Assembly: GCA_030840885.1 (NCBI GenBank)
Contig: JAVEDQ010000524.1
Span: forward strand, 1-13,632
Direction of reading: 5' to 3'
DNA: 13,632 nt
DNA from: Frankiaceae bacterium
GTDB lineage: Bacteria; Actinomycetota; Actinomycetes; Frankiales; Frankiaceae
Shown: positions 7,299 through 13,632 of the stretch, piece by piece
Layout of the letters: every line of letters starts with the position of its first letter
Position numbering within the stretch: the first letter of the stretch is position 1
Notes under the pieces: generated by a model
Database searches by the model: none
Told to the model about the DNA's origin: nothing
What the model saw: only the letters and a program-made list of their open reading frames with translations
Made by a program: the position numbers and the translations under genes

Positions 7299-8201
7299 GT
7301 GAGCGCGCCAGCGGACGGCCCGGACCCTGACCCCGCCCCTGACCCTGACCCCGACCCGTTCGCCGGCTGGGCCCGGCGGCTGTACCGGCCGCTCGAGGCG
7401 CTGCACATCGTCGGCTACTTCGCCGAGGAGACGACGCAGGCGTATCTCGGGATCGGGCTGACCGACTACGGCATGGGCTACTTCGCATCCCGTTCGGCGG
7501 CCATGGGCCCGGTCCGCCCGGAGGTCACCACCGCGACCTTCTACGTCTTCTCCGCGCCGTTGGTGGCGGCCTTCCTGCCCCGTGCCTGGGGCCTCGCGAG
7601 CCCGGAGGACATCGTCGACGCGCGGCTGCGCGGAATCGAAGCCGCGCTACGCCGCGGGCTCGGCGACGCCGCCGACTCGGCCGAGGTCGCCGAGGCGGCT
7701 GAACTCGCCGGGCAGGCACTGGTCGGCCTCGAGACGGCCGGTCGACCGCTGGCGGCGGCCCACCTCGGGCTGCCGGTGCCGTCGACACCGCTGCTGGCGC
7801 TGTGGCACGCCATCACGGTGTTGCGCGAATACCGGGGCGACGGCCACCTCGCCGCCCTGGTGCTCGCGGGACTCGACCCTGTCGAGTCGCTGGTGACCGC
7901 GGTCGCGGGCGGCGGACCGGCGAAGTTCCTCAAGAGCACCCGGGGCTGGTCGCCCGAGCAGTGGGCCGCCGGACAGACCCGGCTGCGCGAGCGCGGCCTA
8001 CTGGACGACGACAACTCGTTCACCGACGCCGGCCAGGCCGTCCGCGAGACCGTCGAGCACCGCACCGACGCAGCGGCGGCAGCACCGTGGCGGCGGCTCG
8101 GCGAGCCCGGCTGCGCGCGGCTGCTGGAACTGGCCCGGCCGCTCTCCCGCACCATCGCGGCCTCCGGCATCCTGCCGGCCCGGCTGGCCGCCCCCAGCTG
8201 A
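7299..8201 (+). CDS. SCO6745-family protein (winged-helix-like C-terminus)
   Basis: 300 residues. The sequence around RRLYRPLEALHIVGYFAEE, the GMGYFASRSAAMGPV stretch and TATFYVFSAPLV is the signature of the actinobacterial SCO6745 family. These proteins combine a conserved helical N-terminal domain with a C-terminal helix-turn-helix-like part. The latter is seen here as RGWSPEQWAAGQTRLRERGLL, then a D-rich turn and FTDAG. Their biochemical role is not established. The N-terminus is an Asp-Pro repeat encoded by tandem GACCCY units at about 7323-7357. I chose the GTG at 7299 because of the -10 element just before it. An in-frame ATG at 7269, 13 bases after GGGAGGG, would add 10 residues. It is divergent from the PH-domain gene and converges on the cobalamin regulator 23 bases away. 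Confidence 0.75.
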   Translation: MSAPADGPDPDPAPDPDPDPFAGWARRLYRPLEALHIVGYFAEETTQAYLGIGLTDYGMGYFASRSAAMGPVRPEVTTATFYVFSAPLVAAFLPRAWGLASPEDIVDARLRGIEAALRRGLGDAADSAEVAEAAELAGQALVGLETAGRPLAAAHLGLPVPSTPLLALWHAITVLREYRGDGHLAALVLAGLDPVESLVTAVAGGGPAKFLKSTRGWSPEQWAAGQTRLRERGLLDDDNSFTDAGQAVRETVEHRTDAAAAAPWRRLGEPGCARLLELARPLSRTIAASGILPARLAAPS

Positions 8202-8224
8202 GGCTCAGGCGACTTCAGGGCGAC

Positions 8225-9163
8225 TCAGGCGGCGAGTCGGTCCAGGGCGTCGTCGAGCGAGGCCACGTGGGTCAGCCCCTCGGGAAGTGTGGCGTCGGCC
8301 CAGCCGGGCCCCCCGACGACGAGGGTGGCCCCGGAGCGGATCTCGACGGCTCCGGCGGCGAACTCGTTGTTCATGGGGCCGCTGAGCTGCGCCCAGAGGA
8401 AGATCGCGGACGGCCGCAGCCGCTGTGCGCTCGCCCGCAGTGCCGACAGAGGGGTGGAGGCGCCCAGCAGCCGGACCCGGGTGCCGCCCTCGGCCAGCAG
8501 GGCCGCGAGCACGTAGAGCGGCAGCACGTGGGCATCGCCGTCGACGCTGGCGAGCAGCACCGGCCGGCTCGCCGACGGTGAGTCGTCCGGCGCGGGACGC
8601 TCGGTCAACCGACGGAGCACATCCATCGCGGCCTGCGAGAGCAGGTGCTCGACCTCGACACCCTCGCCGGTGCTGGCCCAGCGCTCCCCGACCGCCACCA
8701 GGACCGGGCGCAACAGCTCGTCCCACGTCTGGGCGACGCCGACCTCGGCGATCACCTCCTCGAGCTGCCGCTCGACCTCGTCGACGTCGAGCGCAGTCGC
8801 AGCCCTCGCCAGGCCGTGCTGCAGCGTGCTGCCACGCGGGATGGCCAGGACGCGCCCGCCGCCTCCGCGGGACCGGCGTCCTTCGTGCAGGACGTCCTCG
8901 ACCCCCAGGGGCGGTACGCCGCCCCCGCCGCCGGCTGCGCGGCGAGCCGCCTCGGAGGTCGGCATCCCCGAGGTGACCAGCCGGCGCATGACCAGCAGGC
9001 GGGCGAGATCCTGCTCGCCGTAACGGCGGCGTCCGCCGGGACCCCGCGTCCCCGGGCCCAGCCCGTAGCGGCGGTCCCAGGTACGCAGGGTCTCGACGGC
9101 GACGCCGAGGCGCGCAGCCACAGCGCTGGCGGTGTACACCGGCGCCTCGGCTTCACTGCTCAT
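8225..9163 (-). CDS. MerR-family regulator with cobalamin-binding domain (CarH/LitR type)
   Basis: 312 residues in three parts. The first is a MerR winged helix (8-75) with YTASAVAARLGV, TLRTWDRRYGLGP and GGRRRYGEQDL. Then comes a Gly-rich linker (78-103), a helical cap (about 115-190) and a B12-binding Rossmann domain (about 200-312). The cap carries the W-x9-EH motif of adenosylcobalamin photoreceptors (Trp162, Glu172, His173). The Rossmann part has the DxH lower-ligand motif (Asp210, His212), LLGAST and VVGGPGW. In CarH, dark AdoCbl-bound tetramers repress and light releases them. The residue after Trp162 is Ala, whereas the second cobalt-ligating His of Thermus CarH follows this Trp. I start at the ATG at 9163; the ATG at 9280 would add 39 residues of non-coding character. 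It lies 109 bases after narK on the same strand. Confidence 0.85.
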   Translation of the reverse strand: MSSEAEAPVYTASAVAARLGVAVETLRTWDRRYGLGPGTRGPGGRRRYGEQDLARLLVMRRLVTSGMPTSEAARRAAGGGGGVPPLGVEDVLHEGRRSRGGGGRVLAIPRGSTLQHGLARAATALDVDEVERQLEEVIAEVGVAQTWDELLRPVLVAVGERWASTGEGVEVEHLLSQAAMDVLRRLTERPAPDDSPSASRPVLLASVDGDAHVLPLYVLAALLAEGGTRVRLLGASTPLSALRASAQRLRPSAIFLWAQLSGPMNNEFAAGAVEIRSGATLVVGGPGWADATLPEGLTHVASLDDALDRLAA

Positions 9164-9272
9164 GTGGACATGCTGCCCTGCTCGCGGCCCGATTCCGACA
9201 TCGAACGGGTGTCGTTTCGGGCTGGGCAGGCCAGACCGAGCCGCTGGCTGCGGCCGATGTGCATGTACCGCT

Positions 9273-10679
9273 CTAGACATTCTCCAAACGGTGACGCGAA
9301 TCGCGCAGGTAGACGGCCCACGTCACCACGAAGCAGACGGCGTAGAAGGCGATGAACGCGATGTAGGCGGCGTTGCCGTTCTTGTAGCTGAGGAACGACT
9401 GGCGGAAGGCGAGGTTCACCAGCACGCCGCCGAACGCCCCGATCGCTCCGGCGATGCCGATCACCGCGCCCGACAGCCGCCTGGCCTCGCGGTCCGAGAC
9501 GGACCGGTCGGATCCGCCGTCGATCAGCTTCTGCGACTTGGCCCGGAAGATCGCCGGGATCATCTTGTAAGTCGAGCCGTTGCCGAGGCCGCTGAAGACG
9601 AACAGCAGCGTGAAACCGAGGACGAACAGCGGCAGCGACTTCTGCACCGAGGCGACGAGCACCAGGGTGGCCGCGGCGGCCATGGCGACGAAGTTCCAGA
9701 ACGTGACGGTGGCGCCCCCGATCCGGTCGGCGAGTTTGCCACCGACGGGGCGGATGAGCGAGCCGAGCAGCGGACCGAGGAAGGTCAGGTAGGCAGCCTT
9801 GATCGGCGTCGGGAAGTCCGCCTTGAACTGCACCTGGAGCACCTGGCCGAACGCGAACCCGAAGCCGATGAACGACCCGAAGGTGCCGATGTAGAGCAGC
9901 GAGACGACCCAGGTGTGCCCGTCGCGGGTCGCGTCCCGCATCGCCTTCTTGTCGTTCTTGGCCGAGCTCAGGTTGTCCATGAACAGGGCGGCGCCGACCC
10001 CGGCGAGCACGATGAGCGGGATGTAGATGCCCACGAGGACGCGCGGGTGCGTCGCTCCCGCGGTGGCCAGCACGAGCAGGCCCAGCAGCTGGACGGCGGC
10101 CACGCCGAGGTTGCCGCCTCCGGCGTTGAGCCCGAGGGCCCAGCCCTTGCGGCTGTCGGGGAAGAACGCGTTGATGTTGGTCATCGAGGACGCGAAGTTG
10201 CCGCCGCCGACCCCGGCGACGCAGGCGACGAGGAGCAGGGTGCTGTAGGAGACCCCGGGTTCGAGCACGATCAGGGCGAGAATCGTCGGCACCAGCAGCA
10301 GCGAGGCGCTGACGATCGCCCAGTTGCGGCCACCGAACTTCGCCACCGCGAACGTGTAGGGCAGCCGGACGATCGAACCGACCAGCGCCGGCGCGCTGAC
10401 GAGCACGAACTTCCCGGCCGGATCGATGCCGTAGGCAGGTCCGAGGAACAGCACGAGCACCGACCACAACGTCCAGACCGAGAAGCCGATGTGCTCGGAG
10501 AAGATCGAGAACGCCAGGTTGCGGTGGGCGACCTTCGACCCGCCGTTGTTCCAGAAGGTCGGGTCGTCCGGGGCCCAGTCGTCGATCCATCGGCCCCTGC
10601 GGGCGTGGGTGCCCGGCGGCGGGAGTTCCGCACCGGACGGGGAGCGGTAGGACCTACCGGCTTCGACAGCGGTGCTCAT
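9273..10679 (-). CDS. narK: NarK-type MFS nitrate/nitrite transporter
   Basis: 468 residues, an integral membrane transporter of the nitrate/nitrite porter family, moving nitrate in (often exchanging nitrite). Both nitrate signatures are clear. GGGNFASSMTNINAFFP lies at 158-174 and is followed by the GLNAGGGN segment; the second signature, GLGNGSTYKMIPAIF, lies at 365-379. The substrate arginines are Arg105 in RLPYTF and Arg310 in RPVGGKLADRIGG, matching Arg89 and Arg305 of E. coli NarK. The cytoplasmic N-terminus of about 50 residues (RWIDDWAPDDPTFWNNGG) is the form usual in actinobacteria. The ATG has AGGAG 8 bases upstream. It is divergent from the NnaR-type regulator, which points to use in nitrate assimilation or respiration under that regulator. 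No nitrate reductase gene is in the window. Confidence 0.93.
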   Translation of the reverse strand: MSTAVEAGRSYRSPSGAELPPPGTHARRGRWIDDWAPDDPTFWNNGGSKVAHRNLAFSIFSEHIGFSVWTLWSVLVLFLGPAYGIDPAGKFVLVSAPALVGSIVRLPYTFAVAKFGGRNWAIVSASLLLVPTILALIVLEPGVSYSTLLLVACVAGVGGGNFASSMTNINAFFPDSRKGWALGLNAGGGNLGVAAVQLLGLLVLATAGATHPRVLVGIYIPLIVLAGVGAALFMDNLSSAKNDKKAMRDATRDGHTWVVSLLYIGTFGSFIGFGFAFGQVLQVQFKADFPTPIKAAYLTFLGPLLGSLIRPVGGKLADRIGGATVTFWNFVAMAAAATLVLVASVQKSLPLFVLGFTLLFVFSGLGNGSTYKMIPAIFRAKSQKLIDGGSDRSVSDREARRLSGAVIGIAGAIGAFGGVLVNLAFRQSFLSYKNGNAAYIAFIAFYAVCFVVTWAVYLRDSRHRLENV

Positions 10680-10687
10680 AAACGGCT

Positions 10688-10692
10688 CTCCT
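10688..10692 (-). promoter_or_regulatory. Ribosome binding site of narK
   Basis: Reads AGGAG on the minus strand, within GAGGAGAG, 8 bases before the ATG at 10679. It supports that start. Confidence 0.7.
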
Positions 10693-10743
10693 CGAAATCG
10701 GGCAGATCGCCACGGCGGATTCGACTCACGGTGGCAGCGGCGT

Positions 10744-10781
10744 GTTACCTCCGCGTTCGCCGGGCGTGCCGCCTCCGATAC
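10744..10781. promoter_or_regulatory. Weak GlnR-like operator in the narK/nnaR divergent region
   Basis: Pentamers GTTAC, GTTCG, GTGCC and GATAC begin at 10744, 10755, 10766 and 10777, an exact 11-base period. Actinobacterial GlnR boxes alternate GTnAC and GAAAC at this period. The first pentamer is exact, the fourth differs by one base, and the middle two are poor. The site lies 65-102 bases upstream of narK's ATG, a position suited to activation. A 9-base direct repeat GCCTCCGAT (10771-10779 and 10794-10802) overlaps its right side and could bind another regulator. Confidence 0.25.
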
Positions 10782-10834
10782 GGAGAGCGCACAGCCTCCG
10801 ATGCCGTGGCGCGAGGGGCCGCGACGTCGGTGGT

Positions 10835-10848
10835 CCGCGGCAACGCGG
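10835..10848. other. Short inverted repeat upstream of the NnaR-type gene
   Basis: CCGCG and CGCGG flank GCAA, 18 bases before a TACGCT (10866-10871) that could be a -10 element for the regulator gene. It could be an operator dyad or a chance feature of GC-rich DNA. No matching -35 is evident. Confidence 0.25.
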
Positions 10849-10907
10849 TCGTAACAGCCGCCGCCTACGCTGCGACTCGAGGGGCGCGTAGCTGCGCCGA
10901 GACGTCC

Positions 10908-10913
10908 GGGAGG
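10908..10913 (+). promoter_or_regulatory. Ribosome binding site of the NnaR-type regulator
   Basis: GGGAGG stands 9 bases before the GTG at 10923. A second purine run, GCGGAGG, ends three bases before that GTG and 15 bases before the alternative GTG at 10935. Confidence 0.55.
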
Positions 10914-10922
10914 CGGAGGCGC

Positions 10923-12092
10923 GTGGTCCAGCCGGTGGAGCAGGAGGTCCTACCGCTCGCCGGCTTCACCGTGGCGACCACCGCCGAGCGTCGGCGAGAC
11001 GAACTGATCAACTTGCTGCAGCGCCGTGGGGCACGGGTGGTCAGCGCACCGGCGCTGCGCCTGATCCCGCTGGCCGACGACGAGAACCTGTTCGCCGCGA
11101 CGCGCTCGTGCCTCGACGTCCCTCCGGACCTGGTTCTGATCACGACCGGGATCGGCCTGCGGAGCTGGCTCGAGGCGGCCGACGGGTGGGGTCTCGGCGA
11201 CCGGCTCCGGGCCGGGCTCGGGCGGTGCGAGGTCCTTGCCCGAGGGCCGAAGGCACGCGGGGCCATCCGCGCCGTGGGTCTGCTCGAGAGCTGGTCGCCC
11301 ACCTCCGAGTCGGTGGCGGAGATGCTCGCCCACGTGCTCTCCCGCGACATCGCCGGCCTGCGCATCGCCATCCAGCTGCACGGCGAGCCACTGCCGGACG
11401 TGGTCCAGGCGCTGCAGGACGCCGGGGCCGTCGTCGTCGAGGTGCCGATCTACCAGTGGCTGCCGCCGCTCGACCTGGCCCCCATCCGGCGGCTCGTCGA
11501 GCAGGTCACCACCGCGACGGTGGACGGCGTCGTGTTCACGAGCGGTCCCGCCGTCACCACCGTGGTCGAGACCGCCCGCGACATGGGCCGCCTCGACGCG
11601 CTGCTCGCCGCCCTGCGCACCGACGTCGTCGCGTTCTGCGTGGGACCGGTGACCGGCGCCCGCCTCGATGCCGTCGACGTCCCCAGCGTGCAGCCCGAGC
11701 GCTTCCGGTTGGGTGCCCTCGTGCGCGAGGTCGTGACGGAGCTGCCCGCGCGCAAGGCGCGGAGCCTGCCGATCGCGGGCGCGCGGCTGGAACTGCGTGG
11801 CCACGCGGTCGTCGTCGAGCGGGAGGGCCACGAGACCTTCCTGCCGCTGGCGCCCGCGCCGCTCGCGGTGCTGCGCGCCCTGGCCGACCGGCCCGGGCGG
11901 GTGCTCAGCCGCGCCGAGCTGCTCCGCGTGCTCCCCACCTCGGAATCCGGCCGGCGCCCGGACGAGCACGCCGTCGAGGTCGCGGTGGCGAGGCTGCGGG
12001 CCGGGCTCAAGCCCCTCGACGCCGTGCAGACCGTCGTCAAGCGCGGCTACCGGCTGGTCTACGAGCCGGACAGCACCGCGGCGCTCGTCTGA
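10923..12092 (+). CDS. nnaR: NnaR-type regulator: uroporphyrinogen-III-synthase-like domain plus OmpR-type winged helix
   Basis: 389 residues. Residues about 12-270 read as a HemD-type two-lobed domain (GFTVATTAERRRDELINLL, then GVVFTSGPAVTTVVE at 202-216). Residues about 287-380 are a Trans_reg_C winged helix, with RPDEHAVEVAVARLRAGL and VVKRGYRLVY as the recognition helix and wing. This architecture is known in actinobacteria as NnaR of Streptomyces and its mycobacterial relatives, which work with GlnR to activate nitrate/nitrite assimilation. The gene lies divergent from narK with 243 bases between them, fitting that role. Whether the HemD domain is catalytic or a ligand sensor is not shown by the sequence. 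GTG 10923 is chosen for its ribosome binding site; GTG 10935 is possible. A much longer open frame extends upstream across narK but is not coding. Confidence 0.85.
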   Translation: MVQPVEQEVLPLAGFTVATTAERRRDELINLLQRRGARVVSAPALRLIPLADDENLFAATRSCLDVPPDLVLITTGIGLRSWLEAADGWGLGDRLRAGLGRCEVLARGPKARGAIRAVGLLESWSPTSESVAEMLAHVLSRDIAGLRIAIQLHGEPLPDVVQALQDAGAVVVEVPIYQWLPPLDLAPIRRLVEQVTTATVDGVVFTSGPAVTTVVETARDMGRLDALLAALRTDVVAFCVGPVTGARLDAVDVPSVQPERFRLGALVREVVTELPARKARSLPIAGARLELRGHAVVVEREGHETFLPLAPAPLAVLRALADRPGRVLSRAELLRVLPTSESGRRPDEHAVEVAVARLRAGLKPLDAVQTVVKRGYRLVYEPDSTAALV

Positions 12093-12096
12093 CCGG

Positions 12097-12115
12097 CGTC
12101 CGAATCCGTCGGACG
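12097..12115 (+). terminator. Hairpin just after the NnaR-type gene
   Basis: CGTCCGA and TCGGACG form a perfect 7-bp stem with an ATCCG loop, starting 5 bases after the stop codon. There is no T-run. The position makes a terminator likely. Confidence 0.5.
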
Positions 12116-12177
12116 GCTCGCCACGCCCCGCCCGCGACGCGTGCGTAGATCCCCGCAGGAGAACGATCACCCCGGCA

Positions 12178-12183
12178 TACTGT
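12178..12183 (+). promoter_or_regulatory. Candidate -10 element for the lipoprotein gene
   Basis: TACTGT fits TANNNT and would start transcription about 37 bases ahead of the ATG at 12227. No clear -35 was recognised. Confidence 0.35.
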
Positions 12184-12226
12184 GCGGCGCGCGGATCGGA
12201 CTGCGCTCGACGCGGACGGGGGTTCG

Positions 12227-12994
12227 ATGGACAGGGCCCTCGGCCTGCGGCTCGGCACCGCCCTGCTCGTCGCCGGTGCGCTCGTCTCCTGTGGCAGCGG
12301 ATCGTCCACGCCGAAGGCCGACCTGCGAACGGGGTCCGTCCCCACGCCGACGTCGGTCGGCCCGTCGGCGAGCGCCCCACCGAGCGCGGACACCCGGTTC
12401 TTCGACGGCTTCGACAACAACGACAACGACTGGCCGACCCGCACCGCTCCGGACGGCACCACGATCGCCGTCACCGGCGGCGGATACCAGGTGACGCTGC
12501 CCGCCCGCAACACCCACTACATCCGTCCGGCGGCGCTCGCCGCCCGCGACGACCTCCGGTCCGGCGTCTCGGTGACCGGCACGGTGCGGGCAGTGTCGGG
12601 CAAGACCTACGCCGTCGGTCTCGCGTGCCGGCTGAGCCCGTCGGAGAGGCAGTATTACGCCGGTCGGCTGTTGCAGGACGGCACCAGCGAACTGGTCCGT
12701 CGGGAGAAGGGCGCCGGCGAACGCATCCTGGACGACAGCCACGCGAACCCGATCCACCTCCCCCCGATCCACCTCACCCAAGGCCGTCCCGTCCGGCTCG
12801 TGCTCTTCTGCGGGGAGAAGGAGGGGACGATGGATCTCAGGTTGACCGTGAACGGCGACGTCGCGGTGCAGGCCGAGGATCCGAGGCCGCTGCCGGAGAA
12901 CCCGGCCGGCATCTACGCCGTCGCAGGCGCCGAGAGCCCCACGTCGACCTTCACCTTCGACGACGTGCTGGTCGAGCCGTTCACGCCGGAGTGA
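12227..12994 (+). CDS. Secreted lipoprotein of unknown function
   Basis: 255 residues. A short charged N-terminus and a hydrophobic stretch (7-20) lead to the lipobox LVSC (19-22), so Cys22 should be lipidated and the protein anchored outside the membrane. A Ser/Thr/Pro-rich linker (23-55) follows. From FFDGFDNNDNDWP (58-70) onward the pattern of alternating strands, ending in STFTFDDVLVEPF (240-252), resembles concanavalin/LamG-like or DUF1080-like beta-sandwich domains. These are often carbohydrate-binding or of unknown role. Cys134 and Cys195 could form a disulfide. The ATG at 12227 is preferred to an upstream frame opening because it gives the signal peptide and follows a GGGGG run. Its stop is three bases from the stop of the convergent helicase gene. 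Confidence 0.72.
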   Translation: MDRALGLRLGTALLVAGALVSCGSGSSTPKADLRTGSVPTPTSVGPSASAPPSADTRFFDGFDNNDNDWPTRTAPDGTTIAVTGGGYQVTLPARNTHYIRPAALAARDDLRSGVSVTGTVRAVSGKTYAVGLACRLSPSERQYYAGRLLQDGTSELVRREKGAGERILDDSHANPIHLPPIHLTQGRPVRLVLFCGEKEGTMDLRLTVNGDVAVQAEDPRPLPENPAGIYAVAGAESPTSTFTFDDVLVEPFTPE

Positions 12995-12997
12995 GGC

Positions 12998-13632
12998 TCA
13001 GCCAGCGGCAGGCGTCGTCGTCGGCGTCGCGGAACTGTCGGAGTAGGCGACCACACCGCGTCTGAGGCCGGCGACGGCCCGCCGGGCGACGGTCCGGGTG
13101 GCCGGGTCGGCGACGTTCGAGATCTGGTCGAGCAGATCGATCAGCTGCCGCGTCCAGCGCACGAAGTCGCCGGCGGCGAGGGTGTCGCCGAGCACGCGGT
13201 CCAACCGGGTGCCGCTGCACCACTGGTAGGCCGCCCAGGCGAACCCGGGGTCGGGCTCGGGCAGGAAGTCGAGGCGGTGCTCCTGCTCAGCCGCCGAGAG
13301 CCGGGCCCAGACGTGCACGGTCTCGGTCAGCGCATGGCCGACCTCCGGGCCGCCGGGCAGCCGCGGGGCGACGCGCTCGTCAGTCCGCGAGGAGTAGACG
13401 AGCGTGGAGGCGACCGCGGCCAGACTCGGCGCGTCCAGCCCCTTCCAGACCCCGCTCTGCAGGCACTCCGCGACGAGCAGGTCGGCCTCGGTGTAGATCC
13501 GCTTGAGCCGCCTGCCCTGCGGGGTCACGGTGTCCCCGGCGAGGTAGCCCCGTTCCGTGAGCAGGTCGCAGACGCGGTCGAAGACCCGGGCGATGGTGTT
13601 GGTGCGGCCCTCGATCCGGCGGGTGAGCTGGT
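12998..13632 (-). CDS. helY: HelY/Ski2-like DEAD/DEAH helicase, C-terminal DSHCT region (partial)
   Basis: About 210 C-terminal residues; the frame stays open to the right edge, so the 5' part is missing. The sequence RRLKRIYTEADLLVAECL, then LVYSSRTDE, then AAYQWCSGTRLDRVL and GDFVRWTRQLIDLLDQI is the DSHCT domain of Ski2/Mtr4-type helicases. Conserved GLRRGVVAYS closes it, followed by a Ser/Thr/Pro tail of about 12 residues. In actinobacteria the full protein (HelY, roughly 900 residues) is an ATP-dependent RNA helicase thought to act in RNA processing. A GTG at 13528 is internal, not the start: coding similarity continues upstream (LTERGYLAGDTVTPQG). It converges on the lipoprotein gene. 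Confidence 0.88.
   Translation of the reverse strand, partial: QLTRRIEGRTNTIARVFDRVCDLLTERGYLAGDTVTPQGRRLKRIYTEADLLVAECLQSGVWKGLDAPSLAAVASTLVYSSRTDERVAPRLPGGPEVGHALTETVHVWARLSAAEQEHRLDFLPEPDPGFAWAAYQWCSGTRLDRVLGDTLAAGDFVRWTRQLIDLLDQISNVADPATRTVARRAVAGLRRGVVAYSDSSATPTTTPAAG

Noticed and set aside
7136..7408. N-terminal extension of the PH-domain frame to 7408
   Set aside because: It would overlap the divergent gene start and encodes a Gly/Ser shadow of the Asp-Pro repeat; GGAGG marks the ATG at 7135.
9164..9280. Upstream ATG giving the cobalamin regulator 39 extra residues and overlapping the narK stop
   Set aside because: The added codons lack the third-position GC bias, and MerR homology begins just after the ATG at 9163.
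9132..10922. Plus-strand open frame running in from 9132 into the NnaR-type gene, as if one 986-residue protein
   Set aside because: It is antisense to narK, which has full family signatures. The upstream part is low-complexity Asp/Glu/Arg/Gly sequence typical of shadow frames, and a proper ribosome binding site precedes 10923.
10950..12380. 476-residue minus-strand open frame antisense to the NnaR-type gene
   Set aside because: Composition is that of a shadow frame, and it runs through the intergenic region and across two real plus-strand genes.
1..13632. tRNA, rRNA, CRISPR, insertion sequence or riboswitch
   Set aside because: By eye I saw no cloverleaf, repeat-spacer array, transposase or known riboswitch core; a covariance-model scan would be needed to exclude weak cases.

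Overview
The window is chromosomal-looking DNA from a high-GC actinomycete. Evidence for this is the very strong G/C bias at third codon positions, frequent GTG starts, ATGA/GTGA stop-start overlaps, and several actinobacterial families: a HemD-domain/winged-helix NnaR-type regulator, an SCO6745-type protein and a HelY-type DSHCT helicase end. The genus cannot be fixed from the sequence alone. I see no rRNA, tRNA, CRISPR array, insertion sequence or phage gene.

Region 1 (about 1-6460) is a leader with two small hairpins followed by four tightly coupled plus-strand genes. They encode a fatty acyl-CoA reductase-like SDR fused to a HAD-IB phosphatase-like domain, a zinc-dependent medium-chain alcohol dehydrogenase, a LarA-like (DUF2088) protein, and a PlsC-type lysophospholipid acyltransferase. 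All three junctions are 4-base stop/start overlaps, so this is almost certainly one operon. The set looks like an acyl-chain reduction, hydroxyacid chemistry and esterification pathway whose product I cannot name. It is the best candidate here for an undescribed system.

Region 2 (6461-8227) holds a hairpin-rich intergenic stretch with a perfect 16-bp inverted repeat, likely a terminator. A minus-strand 140-residue protein with a YokE-like PH domain carries a rare TTA codon, and a divergent SCO6745-family gene may be read from a leaderless transcript.

Region 3 (8225-12115) looks like a nitrogen-assimilation module. A NarK nitrate/nitrite transporter lies on the minus strand, and divergent from it is an NnaR-type regulator (uroporphyrinogen-III-synthase-like domain plus OmpR-type winged helix). 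Downstream of narK on the same strand is a CarH/LitR-type MerR regulator with a cobalamin-binding domain. The 243-bp narK/nnaR interval holds a weak GlnR-like 11-bp periodic pattern and a direct repeat.

Region 4 (12116-13632) holds a lipoprotein of unknown function and, converging on it three bases away, the C-terminal part of a HelY/Ski2-like RNA helicase that runs off the right edge.
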